A stretch of DNA of 64,000 nucleotides, taken from Faecalibacterium langellae (lineage in GTDB: Bacteria > Bacillota > Clostridia > Oscillospirales > Ruminococcaceae). This document shows positions 25,863 through 34,190 of the stretch, piece after piece. Numbering within the stretch: the stretch's first letter is position 1; the number at the start of each line of letters is the position of its first letter. The notes under the pieces were generated by a model. It did no database searches. It worked only from the letters and a program-made list of their open reading frames with translations, and was not told the DNA's origin. The position numbers were made by a program, and so were the translations under genes. The stretch spans positions 248,001-312,000 of the forward strand of contig NZ_NMTR01000021.1 in assembly GCF_002549775.1 (NCBI RefSeq), written 5' to 3'.

Positions 25863-27352
25863 TGACAAACGAAGAAATTCTTGCGCAGGTGCGCGGATAC
25901 TTCCTGCGGGAAGGGCTGCTGACGCCCGGCACACCGCTGCGTTTGGCGGCGGCGGTGTCCGGCGGGGCCGACAGCATGGCACTGCTGCTGATTTTACGGC
26001 AGCTGCAGCCGGAGTTCGGCTATGAACTTTCGGCCTGCCATGTGAACCACGGCCTGCGGGGCGAGACGGCAGACCGGGACGAAGCCTTTGTGCGGGACGC
26101 CTGCGCCCGGCTGGGCGTGCCACTGCGGGTGTTCCACGCGGCCGAGCTGGCCGACGAGATGGGCCTGCCGCCGGAACACGCGGGCGAGGACTGGGCCCGC
26201 CGTCTGCGTTATGCCTGCTTTGCGCGTTTGTGCAAAGAGGGGATAGACGCCGTTGCAACGGCCCATACTGCAAATGACCAGGCCGAGACCCTGCTGCTGC
26301 GGCTGGCCCGGGGCACCGGGCTGCACGGCGCGGCGGGCATCCGGCCAAAACGCGGGTGCTACCTGCGGCCGCTGCTGGAACTGACCCGGGCCGACACGGA
26401 AGCCTTCTGCCGCGCGGCCGGGCAGCCGTGGATGACCGACGAGACCAACGAAACCGACGCCTACGCCCGCAACCGGGTGCGCCGCACGGCACTGCCCGCC
26501 CTGCAGAGCACGAACACTGCGGCAGTGGAGAACCTTGCCCGCTTCTGCGAGAAAGCCGCCCGGGCGGATGCGTACTTTTATAAGAAGGCAGACGCGCTGC
26601 TTTCTGCGGCGGCGCAGGCCGCTGCCCGGGCAGAGCACCTGCCTTCCGGGGCGCGGGCTGCACGAACGGATGGCCAGCCCGTGTGGCGGCTGGAACCTCT
26701 TGTGGCGGCCGACGAGCTGGTACTGGAAGCCGCCCTGCACACGCTGGTGGCCCCGGAGCGGGACGCCGAGGAAAAATACATCCGCCTGCTGTGCGGTCTT
26801 GTGCGGCGCGGCAGCGGTGCAGTGCAGCTGACGGAGCGGGTGCGCTTCTGCGCCGGGAACGGGCTTTTCTGGCGGGAAGAACAGCCCCGGGCGGCTGCCC
26901 CGGAAACGCCGGAAACACAGCCTTTCTGCCCCGAAAAACAGGCCGAATACCTGTGGCCGGGGGCCGGAAAGGTGACGGCAAAGGTTTTTCCGGCCAATTT
27001 TGAAGAAAAAATACAAGTCGTTCATAAAAAAGACTTAAAAAATCGGGCGGATTATGCTAGAATAACTACGTTATACACTAGCCTTGTGCTGCGCAGCCGT
27101 CTGCCGGGCGACCGGTTCCGGCCTGCCGGGCGGGGCGTGAGCAAGGAACTGCGCAAATGGATGAACGAGGCGGGGGTCCCTGCCCGGCTGCGGGACACCC
27201 TGCCGCTGCTGGCAGACGGCAGCAATGTGCTGTGGGTCTGCGGGGCGGGCTTTGCCGAAGGCCTTGCGCCGGATGCGGAAAGCAAGTGGCTCCTGCAGCT
27301 GGAAACAGACGTGGAATTATGGGAGGAACAATGTCATGAGCATGCACGATGA
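25862..27352 (+). CDS. tilS: tRNA(Ile)-lysidine synthase
   Basis: Attaches lysine to C34 of the CAU-anticodon isoleucine tRNA so that it reads AUA. The PP-loop ATP site SGGADS is at residues 33-38, followed by HVNHGLRGE and the tRNA-specificity motif ATAHTANDQAETLLLR. The C-terminal TilS domain ends in a conserved RPPAGxRGxxKxLKK-like stretch (FRPAGRGVSKELRKWMNEAG). 496 aa. The ATG overlaps the dnaB stop by one base. A 65-base AT-rich island at 27000-27065 interrupts the GC-rich gene and holds a probable promoter for hpt. The 3' end overlaps hpt by 17 bases. Confidence 0.95.
   Translation: MTNEEILAQVRGYFLREGLLTPGTPLRLAAAVSGGADSMALLLILRQLQPEFGYELSACHVNHGLRGETADRDEAFVRDACARLGVPLRVFHAAELADEMGLPPEHAGEDWARRLRYACFARLCKEGIDAVATAHTANDQAETLLLRLARGTGLHGAAGIRPKRGCYLRPLLELTRADTEAFCRAAGQPWMTDETNETDAYARNRVRRTALPALQSTNTAAVENLARFCEKAARADAYFYKKADALLSAAAQAAARAEHLPSGARAARTDGQPVWRLEPLVAADELVLEAALHTLVAPERDAEEKYIRLLCGLVRRGSGAVQLTERVRFCAGNGLFWREEQPRAAAPETPETQPFCPEKQAEYLWPGAGKVTAKVFPANFEEKIQVVHKKDLKNRADYARITTLYTSLVLRSRLPGDRFRPAGRGVSKELRKWMNEAGVPARLRDTLPLLADGSNVLWVCGAGFAEGLAPDAESKWLLQLETDVELWEEQCHEHAR
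27035..27063 (+). promoter_or_regulatory. Probable internal promoter in tilS, driving hpt-ftsH
   Basis: TTAAAA (27035-27040), 17 bases, TAGAAT (27058-27063) within an AT-rich patch of the otherwise GC-rich tilS coding sequence. Confidence 0.5.
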
Positions 27353-27884
27353 TATCAAGACCGTATTGGTCAGCGAAGAAGAACTGAAAGCAAAAGTGGC
27401 ACAGCTGGGTGCACAGATCAGCAAGGATTACGAGGGCAAAAATCTGGTGCTGGTGTCCATCCTGAAGGGCTCGGTGGTCTTCATGGCCGACCTGATGCGC
27501 GCCGTGAGCATCCCCTGCAGCATCGACTTCATGGTGGTGTCCAGCTACGGCGGCAGCAACACCACCACCAGCGGCCTTGTGAAGATCATCAAGGACCTGG
27601 ACGGCGATCTGTCCGGCAAGGACGTGCTGATCGTGGAGGACATCCTCGACACCGGCGTCACCCTGTCGAACCTGGTGCCCATGCTCAAGATGCGCAACCC
27701 GAACTCGGTGAAGATCTGCACCATTCTGGATAAGCCCAGCCGCCGCAAGGCCGCCATTCAGCCCGACTACGAGGGCTTCCAGGTGCCGGACGAGTTCGTG
27801 GTGGGCTATGGCCTGGACTACGACGAGAAATACCGCAACCTGCCTTATGTGGGCGTGCTGAAGCCTGAAATCTACGAGAAGTGA
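27336..27884 (+). CDS. hpt: Hypoxanthine phosphoribosyltransferase
   Basis: Salvages hypoxanthine and guanine to IMP and GMP with PRPP. The PRPP-binding motif VLIVEDILDTGVTL covers residues 97-110, and SILKGSVVFMADLMRA and SSYGGSNTTTSG are the other family motifs. 182 aa. ATG 27336 is chosen, with GGGAGG about nine bases upstream; ATG 27342 is an alternative. The tilS-hpt-ftsH order is conserved across Firmicutes. It would use hypoxanthine released by the DeoD phosphorylase. Confidence 0.96.
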   Translation: MSMHDDIKTVLVSEEELKAKVAQLGAQISKDYEGKNLVLVSILKGSVVFMADLMRAVSIPCSIDFMVVSSYGGSNTTTSGLVKIIKDLDGDLSGKDVLIVEDILDTGVTLSNLVPMLKMRNPNSVKICTILDKPSRRKAAIQPDYEGFQVPDEFVVGYGLDYDEKYRNLPYVGVLKPEIYEK

Positions 27885-27927
27885 GCTTCTCTCACAATAA
27901 TTCATCCAAGAACTGGAGTTGATTTTT

Positions 27928-30081
27928 TTGCAATCCAAAAGACCCCGTTTGAACCCGCTGGTGCTGGCGCTTGCGCTGGCCGCGGTGCTGATGGTGTGGT
28001 CGGTGCTGGGCGGCACCGGCAGCTCTGCCAGCTCGTCTGTGGAATATTCCACGGTGGTGCATTACTTTGAAAGCCTGCAGGTGACAAAGTTCTCGCTGGA
28101 CCTGAACACCGGCGTCATCACCATGAACATCAAAGAAGGCGGCAAAAATGACCTGCCCCTGCCGGACACCACCGCCCAGAGCACCACGCAGGCCACCGGC
28201 GGCCTGCTGAGCGGTATGCTGTCCTCCTCCTCGGAGTCCGAAAGCGCTGAGAAGAACAGCGACGGCACCGTGACCATGCGCTACAAGCTGCCCTATGCTT
28301 CGATGTTCGTCAAGTATGTGGGCGACTACATCGAGGAATACGATGCGGCAAACCCCGACGCCCCGATGGAGTACGACTACACCCCCGTCAAGGAGAGCAT
28401 CCCCTGGATGGAGATCCTGTTCTATCTGGGTATGCTGGGCTGCACCGGCTTCCTGCTGTTCTCCATGATGCGCGGCGGCGCGGGCGGCGGCGGCATCATG
28501 AATGTCGGCAAGGCCAAGGTGAAGGACGAGCACGAGAACAAAAAGACCGCCACCTTTGCCGACGTTGCCGGTGAGGACGAGGAAAAGGAAGAACTGAAGG
28601 AAGTCGTCGAATTCCTCAAGAGCCCGGACAAGTTCAATTCTCTGGGTGCCCGCATCCCCCACGGTGTGCTGCTGGTGGGCCCTCCGGGCACCGGCAAGAC
28701 CCTGCTGGCCCGTGCCTGTGCCGGTGAGGCCGGCGTGCCCTTCTATTCCATCTCCGGTTCCGACTTCGTGGAGATGTACGTCGGCGTGGGCGCATCCCGT
28801 GTGCGTGACCTGTTCGACAAGGCAAAAAAGACGATGCCCTGCATCATTTTCATTGATGAGATCGACGCGGTGGGCCGCCAGCGCGGCGCAGGTCTTGGCG
28901 GCGGCCACGACGAGCGCGAGCAGACGCTGAACCAGCTGCTGGTGGAGATGGACGGCTTTGAGGCCAACGACGGCGTCATCGTCATGGCTGCCACCAACCG
29001 TGCCGACATTCTGGATAAGGCACTGCTGCGTCCCGGCCGCTTCGACCGCCAGGTCTATGTGGGCCTGCCGGACGTAAAGGGCCGCGAGGAAATTCTGAAA
29101 GTTCATACGAAGAATAAGCCTCTGGCCCCGGATGTGAGCCTGAAGGTCATCGCACAGCGCACCGCAGGCTTTGCGGGCGCAGACCTTGAGAACCTCGTCA
29201 ACGAGGCTGCTCTGCTGGCTGCACGCCGCAGCCGCAAGGCCATCACCATGGAGGACATTGAGGAAGCGTCCATGAAGGTTATGGCCGGCCCGGAGAAAAA
29301 GAGCCGCGTCGTCACCCCCGAGGAAAAGAAGCTCACGGCTTATCACGAAGCAGGCCACGCTGTGGCAGGCTTCTACTGCAAGCATCACCCCCGCGTGCAC
29401 GAGATCACCATTATCCCCCGCGGCCAGGCAGGCGGCTACACCATGTATCTGCCTGAAAAGGACCGCAGCTATGTGACCAAGGGCGAGATGTTTGAGGACA
29501 TCGTTTCCAGCTTGGGCGGCCGCGTGGCTGAGCAGCTGATTTTGGATGACATCTCCACCGGTGCCTCCAACGACCTGCAGCAGGCCACCAACATTGCCCG
29601 CCAGATGATCACCAAGTACGGCTTCTCCGAGCGGCTGGGCCCCGTGGTCTACGGCACCTCCCAGGAGGAGACCTTCCTGGGCCGTGATCTGGGCCAGGGC
29701 AAGGGCTACAGCGAAACCACCGCTGCTGAGATCGACGGCGAGATGCGCGATATCATCGACGAAGCTTACGAGACCTGCCGCCGCACCCTGACCGAGCACA
29801 TCGACCAGCTGCATGCACTGGCCAAGGCCCTGATGGAGCGCGAGAAGCTCAACGAGCAGGAGTTCAACACCGTGATGGCGGGCGGCACCCTGCCCCCGCG
29901 TGAGGGCGACGCCCCGGAGCAGCCTGCCCAGACCGTGACGGCTGCCCCGGTGGAGACCGCCGAGCCCGCAGAGCAGGCCGAACAGGCCGAGACTGCCGAG
30001 GCGGCTCAGCCCGCCGAGACTGCCCCGGAGACGCCTGCAGCCCCTGCACCGGAAGCCGATGCAGACAAGCCGCAGGAGTGA
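27928..30081 (+). CDS. ftsH: ATP-dependent zinc metalloprotease FtsH
   Basis: Membrane-anchored AAA protease degrading misfolded membrane and regulatory proteins. Two membrane segments (about 10-28 and 162-181) flank an extracellular domain that contains a Ser/Thr/Glu-rich stretch (about 80-112). Walker A GPPGTGKT is at 251-258, Walker B FIDEID near 308-313, and zinc-binding HEAGH at 473-477. 717 aa, with an Ala/Glu/Pro-rich C-terminal tail of about 60 residues. The start is TTG 27928 with GGAG nine bases upstream; an earlier TTG at 27919 abuts the ribosome site and is unlikely. Confidence 0.97.
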   Translation: MQSKRPRLNPLVLALALAAVLMVWSVLGGTGSSASSSVEYSTVVHYFESLQVTKFSLDLNTGVITMNIKEGGKNDLPLPDTTAQSTTQATGGLLSGMLSSSSESESAEKNSDGTVTMRYKLPYASMFVKYVGDYIEEYDAANPDAPMEYDYTPVKESIPWMEILFYLGMLGCTGFLLFSMMRGGAGGGGIMNVGKAKVKDEHENKKTATFADVAGEDEEKEELKEVVEFLKSPDKFNSLGARIPHGVLLVGPPGTGKTLLARACAGEAGVPFYSISGSDFVEMYVGVGASRVRDLFDKAKKTMPCIIFIDEIDAVGRQRGAGLGGGHDEREQTLNQLLVEMDGFEANDGVIVMAATNRADILDKALLRPGRFDRQVYVGLPDVKGREEILKVHTKNKPLAPDVSLKVIAQRTAGFAGADLENLVNEAALLAARRSRKAITMEDIEEASMKVMAGPEKKSRVVTPEEKKLTAYHEAGHAVAGFYCKHHPRVHEITIIPRGQAGGYTMYLPEKDRSYVTKGEMFEDIVSSLGGRVAEQLILDDISTGASNDLQQATNIARQMITKYGFSERLGPVVYGTSQEETFLGRDLGQGKGYSETTAAEIDGEMRDIIDEAYETCRRTLTEHIDQLHALAKALMEREKLNEQEFNTVMAGGTLPPREGDAPEQPAQTVTAAPVETAEPAEQAEQAETAEAAQPAETAPETPAAPAPEADADKPQE

Positions 30082-30111
30082 TCCCGGCAACCAACGAAAG
30101 GAGCGAGTGTC

Positions 30112-31155
30112 GTGGAGGAAAATTTTGATCTGGTCGCACGGACGCGCGCAAATTATTATACCCCCGGCAGCCCGGTGCAGTTCGTCTGCGTGGAGCTGCT
30201 CAAGGGGGACGTCAGCGGTGAACACGCCGTCTGTCTGACCTTCAAGAACATTTCCAAAGTAACCCTGACCGCACTGGAGATCCACTTCAAGTGCAAGGGC
30301 GTGGATGGCGTGATCCTGTGTGAGGACCAGTTCGAGTACCGGGATCTGGAAGTGAAGCCCGGTGAGCTGTTCGGCCAGGACGATGCCGTGTTCGTCACCG
30401 CGAAGGCCATCACCAGTGTGGATGTCTCGCTGTGCAACGTGTACAACGGCAAGCGGGTGGTGCACCTGGACGCCATCAAGCGTGTGCGTCTGCCCGCACC
30501 CCGCCGCCTGCCCCCGGAGCTGCAGAAGGCGCTGGAAGCCCGCATGAACCGCAGTGAGCTGAAATATCAGCCGCAGGTGTTCGAGAACGGCTGGTACTGC
30601 GCCTGCGGTGCCTTCCACCCGAAGGAGGAAGACACCGTCTACTGCTCGGAGTGCGGCTGTGACCGCATCCTGCTGCAGAATGCGCTGAACACCCTGCTGC
30701 AGCCGGAAGCCCCGGCAAAGGCCGAACCGGCCCCGGCAAAGCCCCTGCACGCTGCCGCAGCAGGCGAGGAGCCCACCCGCGTGGTGAACAGCTTCCGCCC
30801 GGCAGCGTCCATCGGGGAGGAACCCACCCGGATCGTGCCTGCGGCGCACACCGCACCGGAACCGCAGCCGCAGGCGGCAGAAGAACACACCCGTGTTCTG
30901 GACGCCGAGACCCGCACGCGGTTCCCGGGCAAGGCTGTGCATACGGAGCCGGACGAGGGCACCCGCGTGATGCCCGCACCCGCCCGCCGCGCTGTGCCGG
31001 AACCGCCGCAGCCGGTGGAGGAGGACGAGGAAGATTACGAAGACGAGCGCGACGGCGTGGCCGAAGCGCTGATCCGCTGGGTGCCGCCCATCACCGCCAT
31101 CATCTGTGCGGCCGTGGCCCTGTGCGGCTTCGTCTATTACCAGTTCCTGCTGTAA
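30112..31155 (+). CDS. Tail-anchored zinc-ribbon protein with four E-x-T-R-V/I motifs, unknown function
   Basis: A 347-aa protein I do not recognise. Residues 1-130 look like an all-beta domain. A zinc ribbon follows with Cys163, Cys165, Cys178 and Cys181 (WYCACGAFHP, YCSECGCDR). The linker from about 200 to 300 is Ala/Pro-rich and carries four spaced motifs: EEPTRV (Thr222), EEPTRI (Thr239), EEHTRV (Thr260) and DEGTRV (Thr284). Such acidic-flanked threonines followed by Arg resemble substrates of Ser/Thr kinases and FHA-binding sites. One membrane helix (about 323-345) lies at the very C-terminus, so nearly all of the protein is cytoplasmic. Start GTG 30112 with AAGGAG eight bases upstream. 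It is 30 bases after ftsH and ends the operon. Confidence 0.8.
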   Translation: MEENFDLVARTRANYYTPGSPVQFVCVELLKGDVSGEHAVCLTFKNISKVTLTALEIHFKCKGVDGVILCEDQFEYRDLEVKPGELFGQDDAVFVTAKAITSVDVSLCNVYNGKRVVHLDAIKRVRLPAPRRLPPELQKALEARMNRSELKYQPQVFENGWYCACGAFHPKEEDTVYCSECGCDRILLQNALNTLLQPEAPAKAEPAPAKPLHAAAAGEEPTRVVNSFRPAASIGEEPTRIVPAAHTAPEPQPQAAEEHTRVLDAETRTRFPGKAVHTEPDEGTRVMPAPARRAVPEPPQPVEEDEEDYEDERDGVAEALIRWVPPITAIICAAVALCGFVYYQFLL

Positions 31156-31166
31156 GATAAGACCCC

Positions 31167-31200
31167 GGCGGAGAAGGCTGCAAAGTCTTCTCCGCCTTTT
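31167..31200 (+). terminator. Intrinsic terminator after the zinc-ribbon gene
   Basis: GGCGGAGAAG (31167-31176) pairs with CTTCTCCGCC (31187-31196), followed by TTTT; it ends the tilS-hpt-ftsH operon. Confidence 0.88.
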
Positions 31201-31228
31201 GCGTATCAGAAAGAGAGGATGACCCCTT

Positions 31229-32014
31229 ATGGCCGAACAAGCACTGCAGGCAGCATTTGAGATCAAGACCGCCTGCGACGAGATCAGCCGCCGCCTGCTG
31301 CGCTGGCACTGGGAGCACAAGCCCGGCAGCCACAGCCTGGGCGCATTGCTGGATCACATTGCCCAGCGCCGCCAGGAGAGCCCGGAATACTACGACCGCA
31401 TGCCGGACCTTTCCGGCAAGAACAGCTGGCAGCAGCTGGACACCACCGTCTGTATGCGGGTGTTGCTGGACCCGGAGACGGATGTGGACAAGCCCCTGGA
31501 CCTGCTGGGCAACACCGAGCACCCGGGTGCGGCCCGCCGCGCCTGCAACGCGGTGCGCACCGCCCGCAACGAGGCGGCCCATGCCGCCGACCGCACGGAT
31601 GCCGCGCAGGCTGCCATTCTGTTCAACGAGGCGATCGAAAGCCTGGAGGAGGGCTATGCGGGCACCGCCCTGCGCGAGAACGAGCTGGCGCGGTATTACC
31701 GCCAGGCCGAGGAATATCTGGCCCGCTGCGGGGCAAAGGAGCCGGTGGCTTCGGCCCGCCCGGCAGCCGAGGAGGAAAAGCCTGCCCGCAGCCCGCAGCG
31801 CACGGCAGGGCGTACATCCCGGAGCGGCAGCCGCACCCGCAGCGAGGGCAGCGCCAAAGGCGGCACCCGCCCGAAGAACGGCACGGGCCGCAAATGTGCT
31901 GCCGACCAGAAAAAGGCCCGCCGCGCAAAGGAGAACAAGACCGTCCTCGCGGTGGTGCTGGTGGTCGTGGCGCTGGGACTGCTGGCACGCGCCTTTGCCA
32001 TGGGCCTTGTGTGA
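31229..32014 (+). CDS. HEPN-like helical protein with C-terminal membrane anchor, unknown function
   Basis: A 261-aa protein without a firm assignment. The first 165 residues are predicted all-helical and hold the motif R113-N-E-A-A-H118, matching the R-N-x3-H pattern of HEPN-fold RNases, inside VRTARNEAAHAADRTDA. A very basic, low-complexity linker (about 180-235, rich in Arg, Ser, Lys and Gly) follows. A C-terminal membrane helix (about 239-256) ends the protein. ATG 31229 has AGAGAGG upstream. It begins 29 bases after the terminator of the preceding operon, whose last gene also encodes a C-terminally anchored protein. Whether it is an active nuclease, a toxin or a structural protein is not visible from sequence. 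Confidence 0.7.
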   Translation: MAEQALQAAFEIKTACDEISRRLLRWHWEHKPGSHSLGALLDHIAQRRQESPEYYDRMPDLSGKNSWQQLDTTVCMRVLLDPETDVDKPLDLLGNTEHPGAARRACNAVRTARNEAAHAADRTDAAQAAILFNEAIESLEEGYAGTALRENELARYYRQAEEYLARCGAKEPVASARPAAEEEKPARSPQRTAGRTSRSGSRTRSEGSAKGGTRPKNGTGRKCAADQKKARRAKENKTVLAVVLVVVALGLLARAFAMGLV

Positions 32015-32125
32015 GCCGACGGTTTTGCACAAACAGGCGGTTTTGCCGGATGCAAGGGTACGATGTTTGGACAAAGTACCCAGAAAAATAAAGGTGCCGC
32101 CCGGAGAAAACCGGGAAAGCGCACC

Positions 32126-32154
32126 TTGCAGGAACCGTGAAGGCGTTTTATAAT
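32126..32154 (+). promoter_or_regulatory. Promoter of the LacI-family regulator operon
   Basis: TTGCAG (32126-32131), 17 bases, TATAAT (32149-32154). Confidence 0.8.
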
Positions 32155-32159
32155 AAAGA

Positions 32160-32173
32160 TGAAAACGTTTACA
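32160..32173 (+). promoter_or_regulatory. LacI/CcpA-type operator over the start site
   Basis: TGAAAACGTTTACA fits the cre consensus TGWAANCGNTNWCA at every position and lies five bases downstream of the -10, so a bound protein would block initiation. The binder could be the adjacent LacI-family regulator itself (autorepression) or a global CcpA-type protein. Confidence 0.75.
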
Positions 32174-32213
32174 CACAACCATGCATCCCAAACGAGAGAA
32201 AGTAACCGCAGCT

Positions 32214-33203
32214 ATGACCATCAGTGATATTGCAAAAATGGCGGGCGTGTCCAGCGCGGCGGTCAGCCGCTACCTGAACGGCGGCCCGCTCAGTGAACAG
32301 AAACGCACGGCTATCCGTGAAGTTGTGGAAAAGACCGGCTACCACCCGGATTCTGCCGCCCAGACCCTGCGCACCGGCCGGGTGCACCAGGTGGGCGTCA
32401 TCGCGCCCAGCATCGGCTCCCAGTCGGTGGGGCAGATCACGGCGGGCATCGCCGGGGAACTGGGCGCCCAGAACTATCTGCTGCTGCTGGGCAACACCGA
32501 GCTGGACCCCCAGCGGGAGCTGGGCTATCTGGCCGCCATGCAGCGCAACCATGTGGCGGGCATCATCCTGCTGGGCAGCTATTACAGCCCGCAGCTGGCC
32601 CTGGCGCTGAAAAACTGCCGCGTGCCGGTGGTGGTCACAGGCCAGCGCTTCCCGGAGGTGGCCTGCGTGTACAACGACGACCGCAGCGCCGCCCGGGAGC
32701 TGGCCCAGCGGATGCTGGAGCGCGGCCGCAGGCACATCGTGTACATCGGAGGCACCGAGCGGGACCAGGCCACCGGCGTGCAGCGCCGCGAGGGCGTGCA
32801 GGACGCGCTGAACGCAGCCGGGCTGGATGGCGACGCACTGCCGCGCATCTGCTGCACGGCCTTCACGATGGAAGAAGGCGAGCGCTGCATGAAGGAACTG
32901 CTGGCCTGCTGCCCGGCGCTGGACGGTGTGGTCTGCGTGACCGACACGGTGGCGTTTGGTGCCATGCGTGCCCTCAAGCAGGCGGGCCGGAAGATCGTCG
33001 CGGACGTGAGCCTGGCCGGGATCGGCGACAGCTGGGCCGGCAGCGTGACCGAGCCGGGGCTGACCACCGTGCAGTTCTACCAGAAGCAGGTGGGCGAGGA
33101 AGCCGCCCGGATGCTGCTGCAGATGCTGGAGGAAAAGGAGCCCGGCGGCCCGGTGCGTCAGGTGACGCTGGGCTACCGGGTGGTGGAGCGCGGCTCCATC
33201 TGA
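32214..33203 (+). CDS. LacI-family transcriptional regulator
   Basis: DNA-binding repressor with a sugar-binding-type effector domain. The helix-turn-helix and hinge lie at residues 2-48 (TISDIAKMAGVSSAAVSRYL, then GYHPDSAAQTLRTGR). The remaining 270 residues form a periplasmic-binding-protein-like domain (VGVIAPSIGSQSVGQITAGI, IVYIGGTERDQA, LAGIGDSW). About 329 aa. ATG 32214 is preferred because the family starts here and GAGAAAG lies upstream; an in-frame ATG at 32181 has no ribosome site. It sits 12 bases before a HAD phosphatase, so sugar-phosphate metabolism is the likely regulated process, but the effector is unknown. Confidence 0.92.
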   Translation: MTISDIAKMAGVSSAAVSRYLNGGPLSEQKRTAIREVVEKTGYHPDSAAQTLRTGRVHQVGVIAPSIGSQSVGQITAGIAGELGAQNYLLLLGNTELDPQRELGYLAAMQRNHVAGIILLGSYYSPQLALALKNCRVPVVVTGQRFPEVACVYNDDRSAARELAQRMLERGRRHIVYIGGTERDQATGVQRREGVQDALNAAGLDGDALPRICCTAFTMEEGERCMKELLACCPALDGVVCVTDTVAFGAMRALKQAGRKIVADVSLAGIGDSWAGSVTEPGLTTVQFYQKQVGEEAARMLLQMLEEKEPGGPVRQVTLGYRVVERGSI

Positions 33204-33215
33204 ACAAGGAGAGGT

Positions 33216-34061
33216 ATGGAACAAAAGCTGATTTTTCTGGATATCGACGGCACCCTGCTGCCGCCGGGCGACATGCTGGTGCCGGAGAGCACCCTGCAGT
33301 CGCTGTACCGCGCCAAGGCGAACGGCCACAAGCTGTTCCTCTGCACCGGCCGCAATTACCGCATGACCGAACCGCTGCTGCGCCACGACTGCTTTGCAGG
33401 TGCGGTGTGCAGCGCAGGCGGCTATGTGCTGTGCGACGGCAAAGTGCTGGTGGATATCCCCATGGAGCCGCAGCAGGCCGCCGGAGTGCGGGCTGCGCTG
33501 GAACGCCACGGCGTGGAATGCACACTGGAAGCCCGGGACACTACCTTTGGCGGGGCCAAAATGGCCGAGCGGTGGAGTTTTATCCACAAAAACGACGGGG
33601 CGATGAACAGCGAAGCCGAGCGCTGGCGCAAGGCCATGGAGGATGGCATGTCCATCACGCCGGTGGAGCAGTACAGGGGCGAACCGCTGTATAAGATCGT
33701 GTTCATCGCCGACCACGAGAGCGACCTTGCCGAAGCAAAGCAGCTTTACGGCGACCAGTTCGTGTTCTGCGAGAGCAAGCTGGACAGCCTGACCGATGGC
33801 TTTGTGAACGGCGAACTCATCAACCGCAAGTTCGATAAGGGCACCGGCATCAAGGCCATCTGCGACCATCTGGGCTGCACGCTGGCCGATACCATCGGCT
33901 TTGGCGACAGCGACAACGACCTGCAGATGACCGATGTGGCCGGCATCAGCGTGTGCATGGGCAACGGCTCCGAGACCCTGAAACAGCGCTGCGACCGCAT
34001 TGCACCCTCGGTGTACGAGGACGGCATCACGAAAGAATTCGAAGCGCTGGGCCTGATCTGA
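33216..34061 (+). CDS. HAD superfamily (Cof-type) phosphatase
   Basis: Cytoplasmic phosphatase of the Cof/HAD-IIB class, usually acting on sugar phosphates or pyridoxal phosphate. Motif 1 FLDIDGTLL has nucleophile Asp9 and Asp11; motif 2 is LFLCTGRNY; motif 3 Lys lies around FDKGTGIKAI; and motif 4 is GFGDSDNDLQM. A C2-type cap sits between motifs 2 and 3. 281 aa. ATG 33216 has AAGGAGAGG upstream. It shares the operator-controlled transcript of the LacI-type gene. Confidence 0.92.
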   Translation: MEQKLIFLDIDGTLLPPGDMLVPESTLQSLYRAKANGHKLFLCTGRNYRMTEPLLRHDCFAGAVCSAGGYVLCDGKVLVDIPMEPQQAAGVRAALERHGVECTLEARDTTFGGAKMAERWSFIHKNDGAMNSEAERWRKAMEDGMSITPVEQYRGEPLYKIVFIADHESDLAEAKQLYGDQFVFCESKLDSLTDGFVNGELINRKFDKGTGIKAICDHLGCTLADTIGFGDSDNDLQMTDVAGISVCMGNGSETLKQRCDRIAPSVYEDGITKEFEALGLI

Positions 34062-34074
34062 GGACAAACAAAAA

Positions 34075-34114
34075 GGCTGCGACACGGGCAAAAGCCTGTG
34101 CCGCAGCCTTTTTT
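34075..34114 (+). terminator. Intrinsic terminator of the LacI-HAD operon
   Basis: A GC-rich stem of about 15 bp (34075-34089 with 34094-34108) around an AAAA loop, followed by six T. Confidence 0.9.
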
Positions 34115-34146
34115 GCTGTGCAGGGGTTTTCCAAATGGGGAAATCG

Positions 34147-34155
34147 TGCTAAAAT
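34147..34155 (+). promoter_or_regulatory. Extended -10 promoter of cutC
   Basis: TGC immediately followed by TAAAAT (34150-34155); the -35 position (TTTTCC) is poor, so the TGn extension likely carries recognition. Confidence 0.45.
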
Positions 34156-34190
34156 AAAACCGAAAACGCAAAAACGGAGGAGAAAACAAG

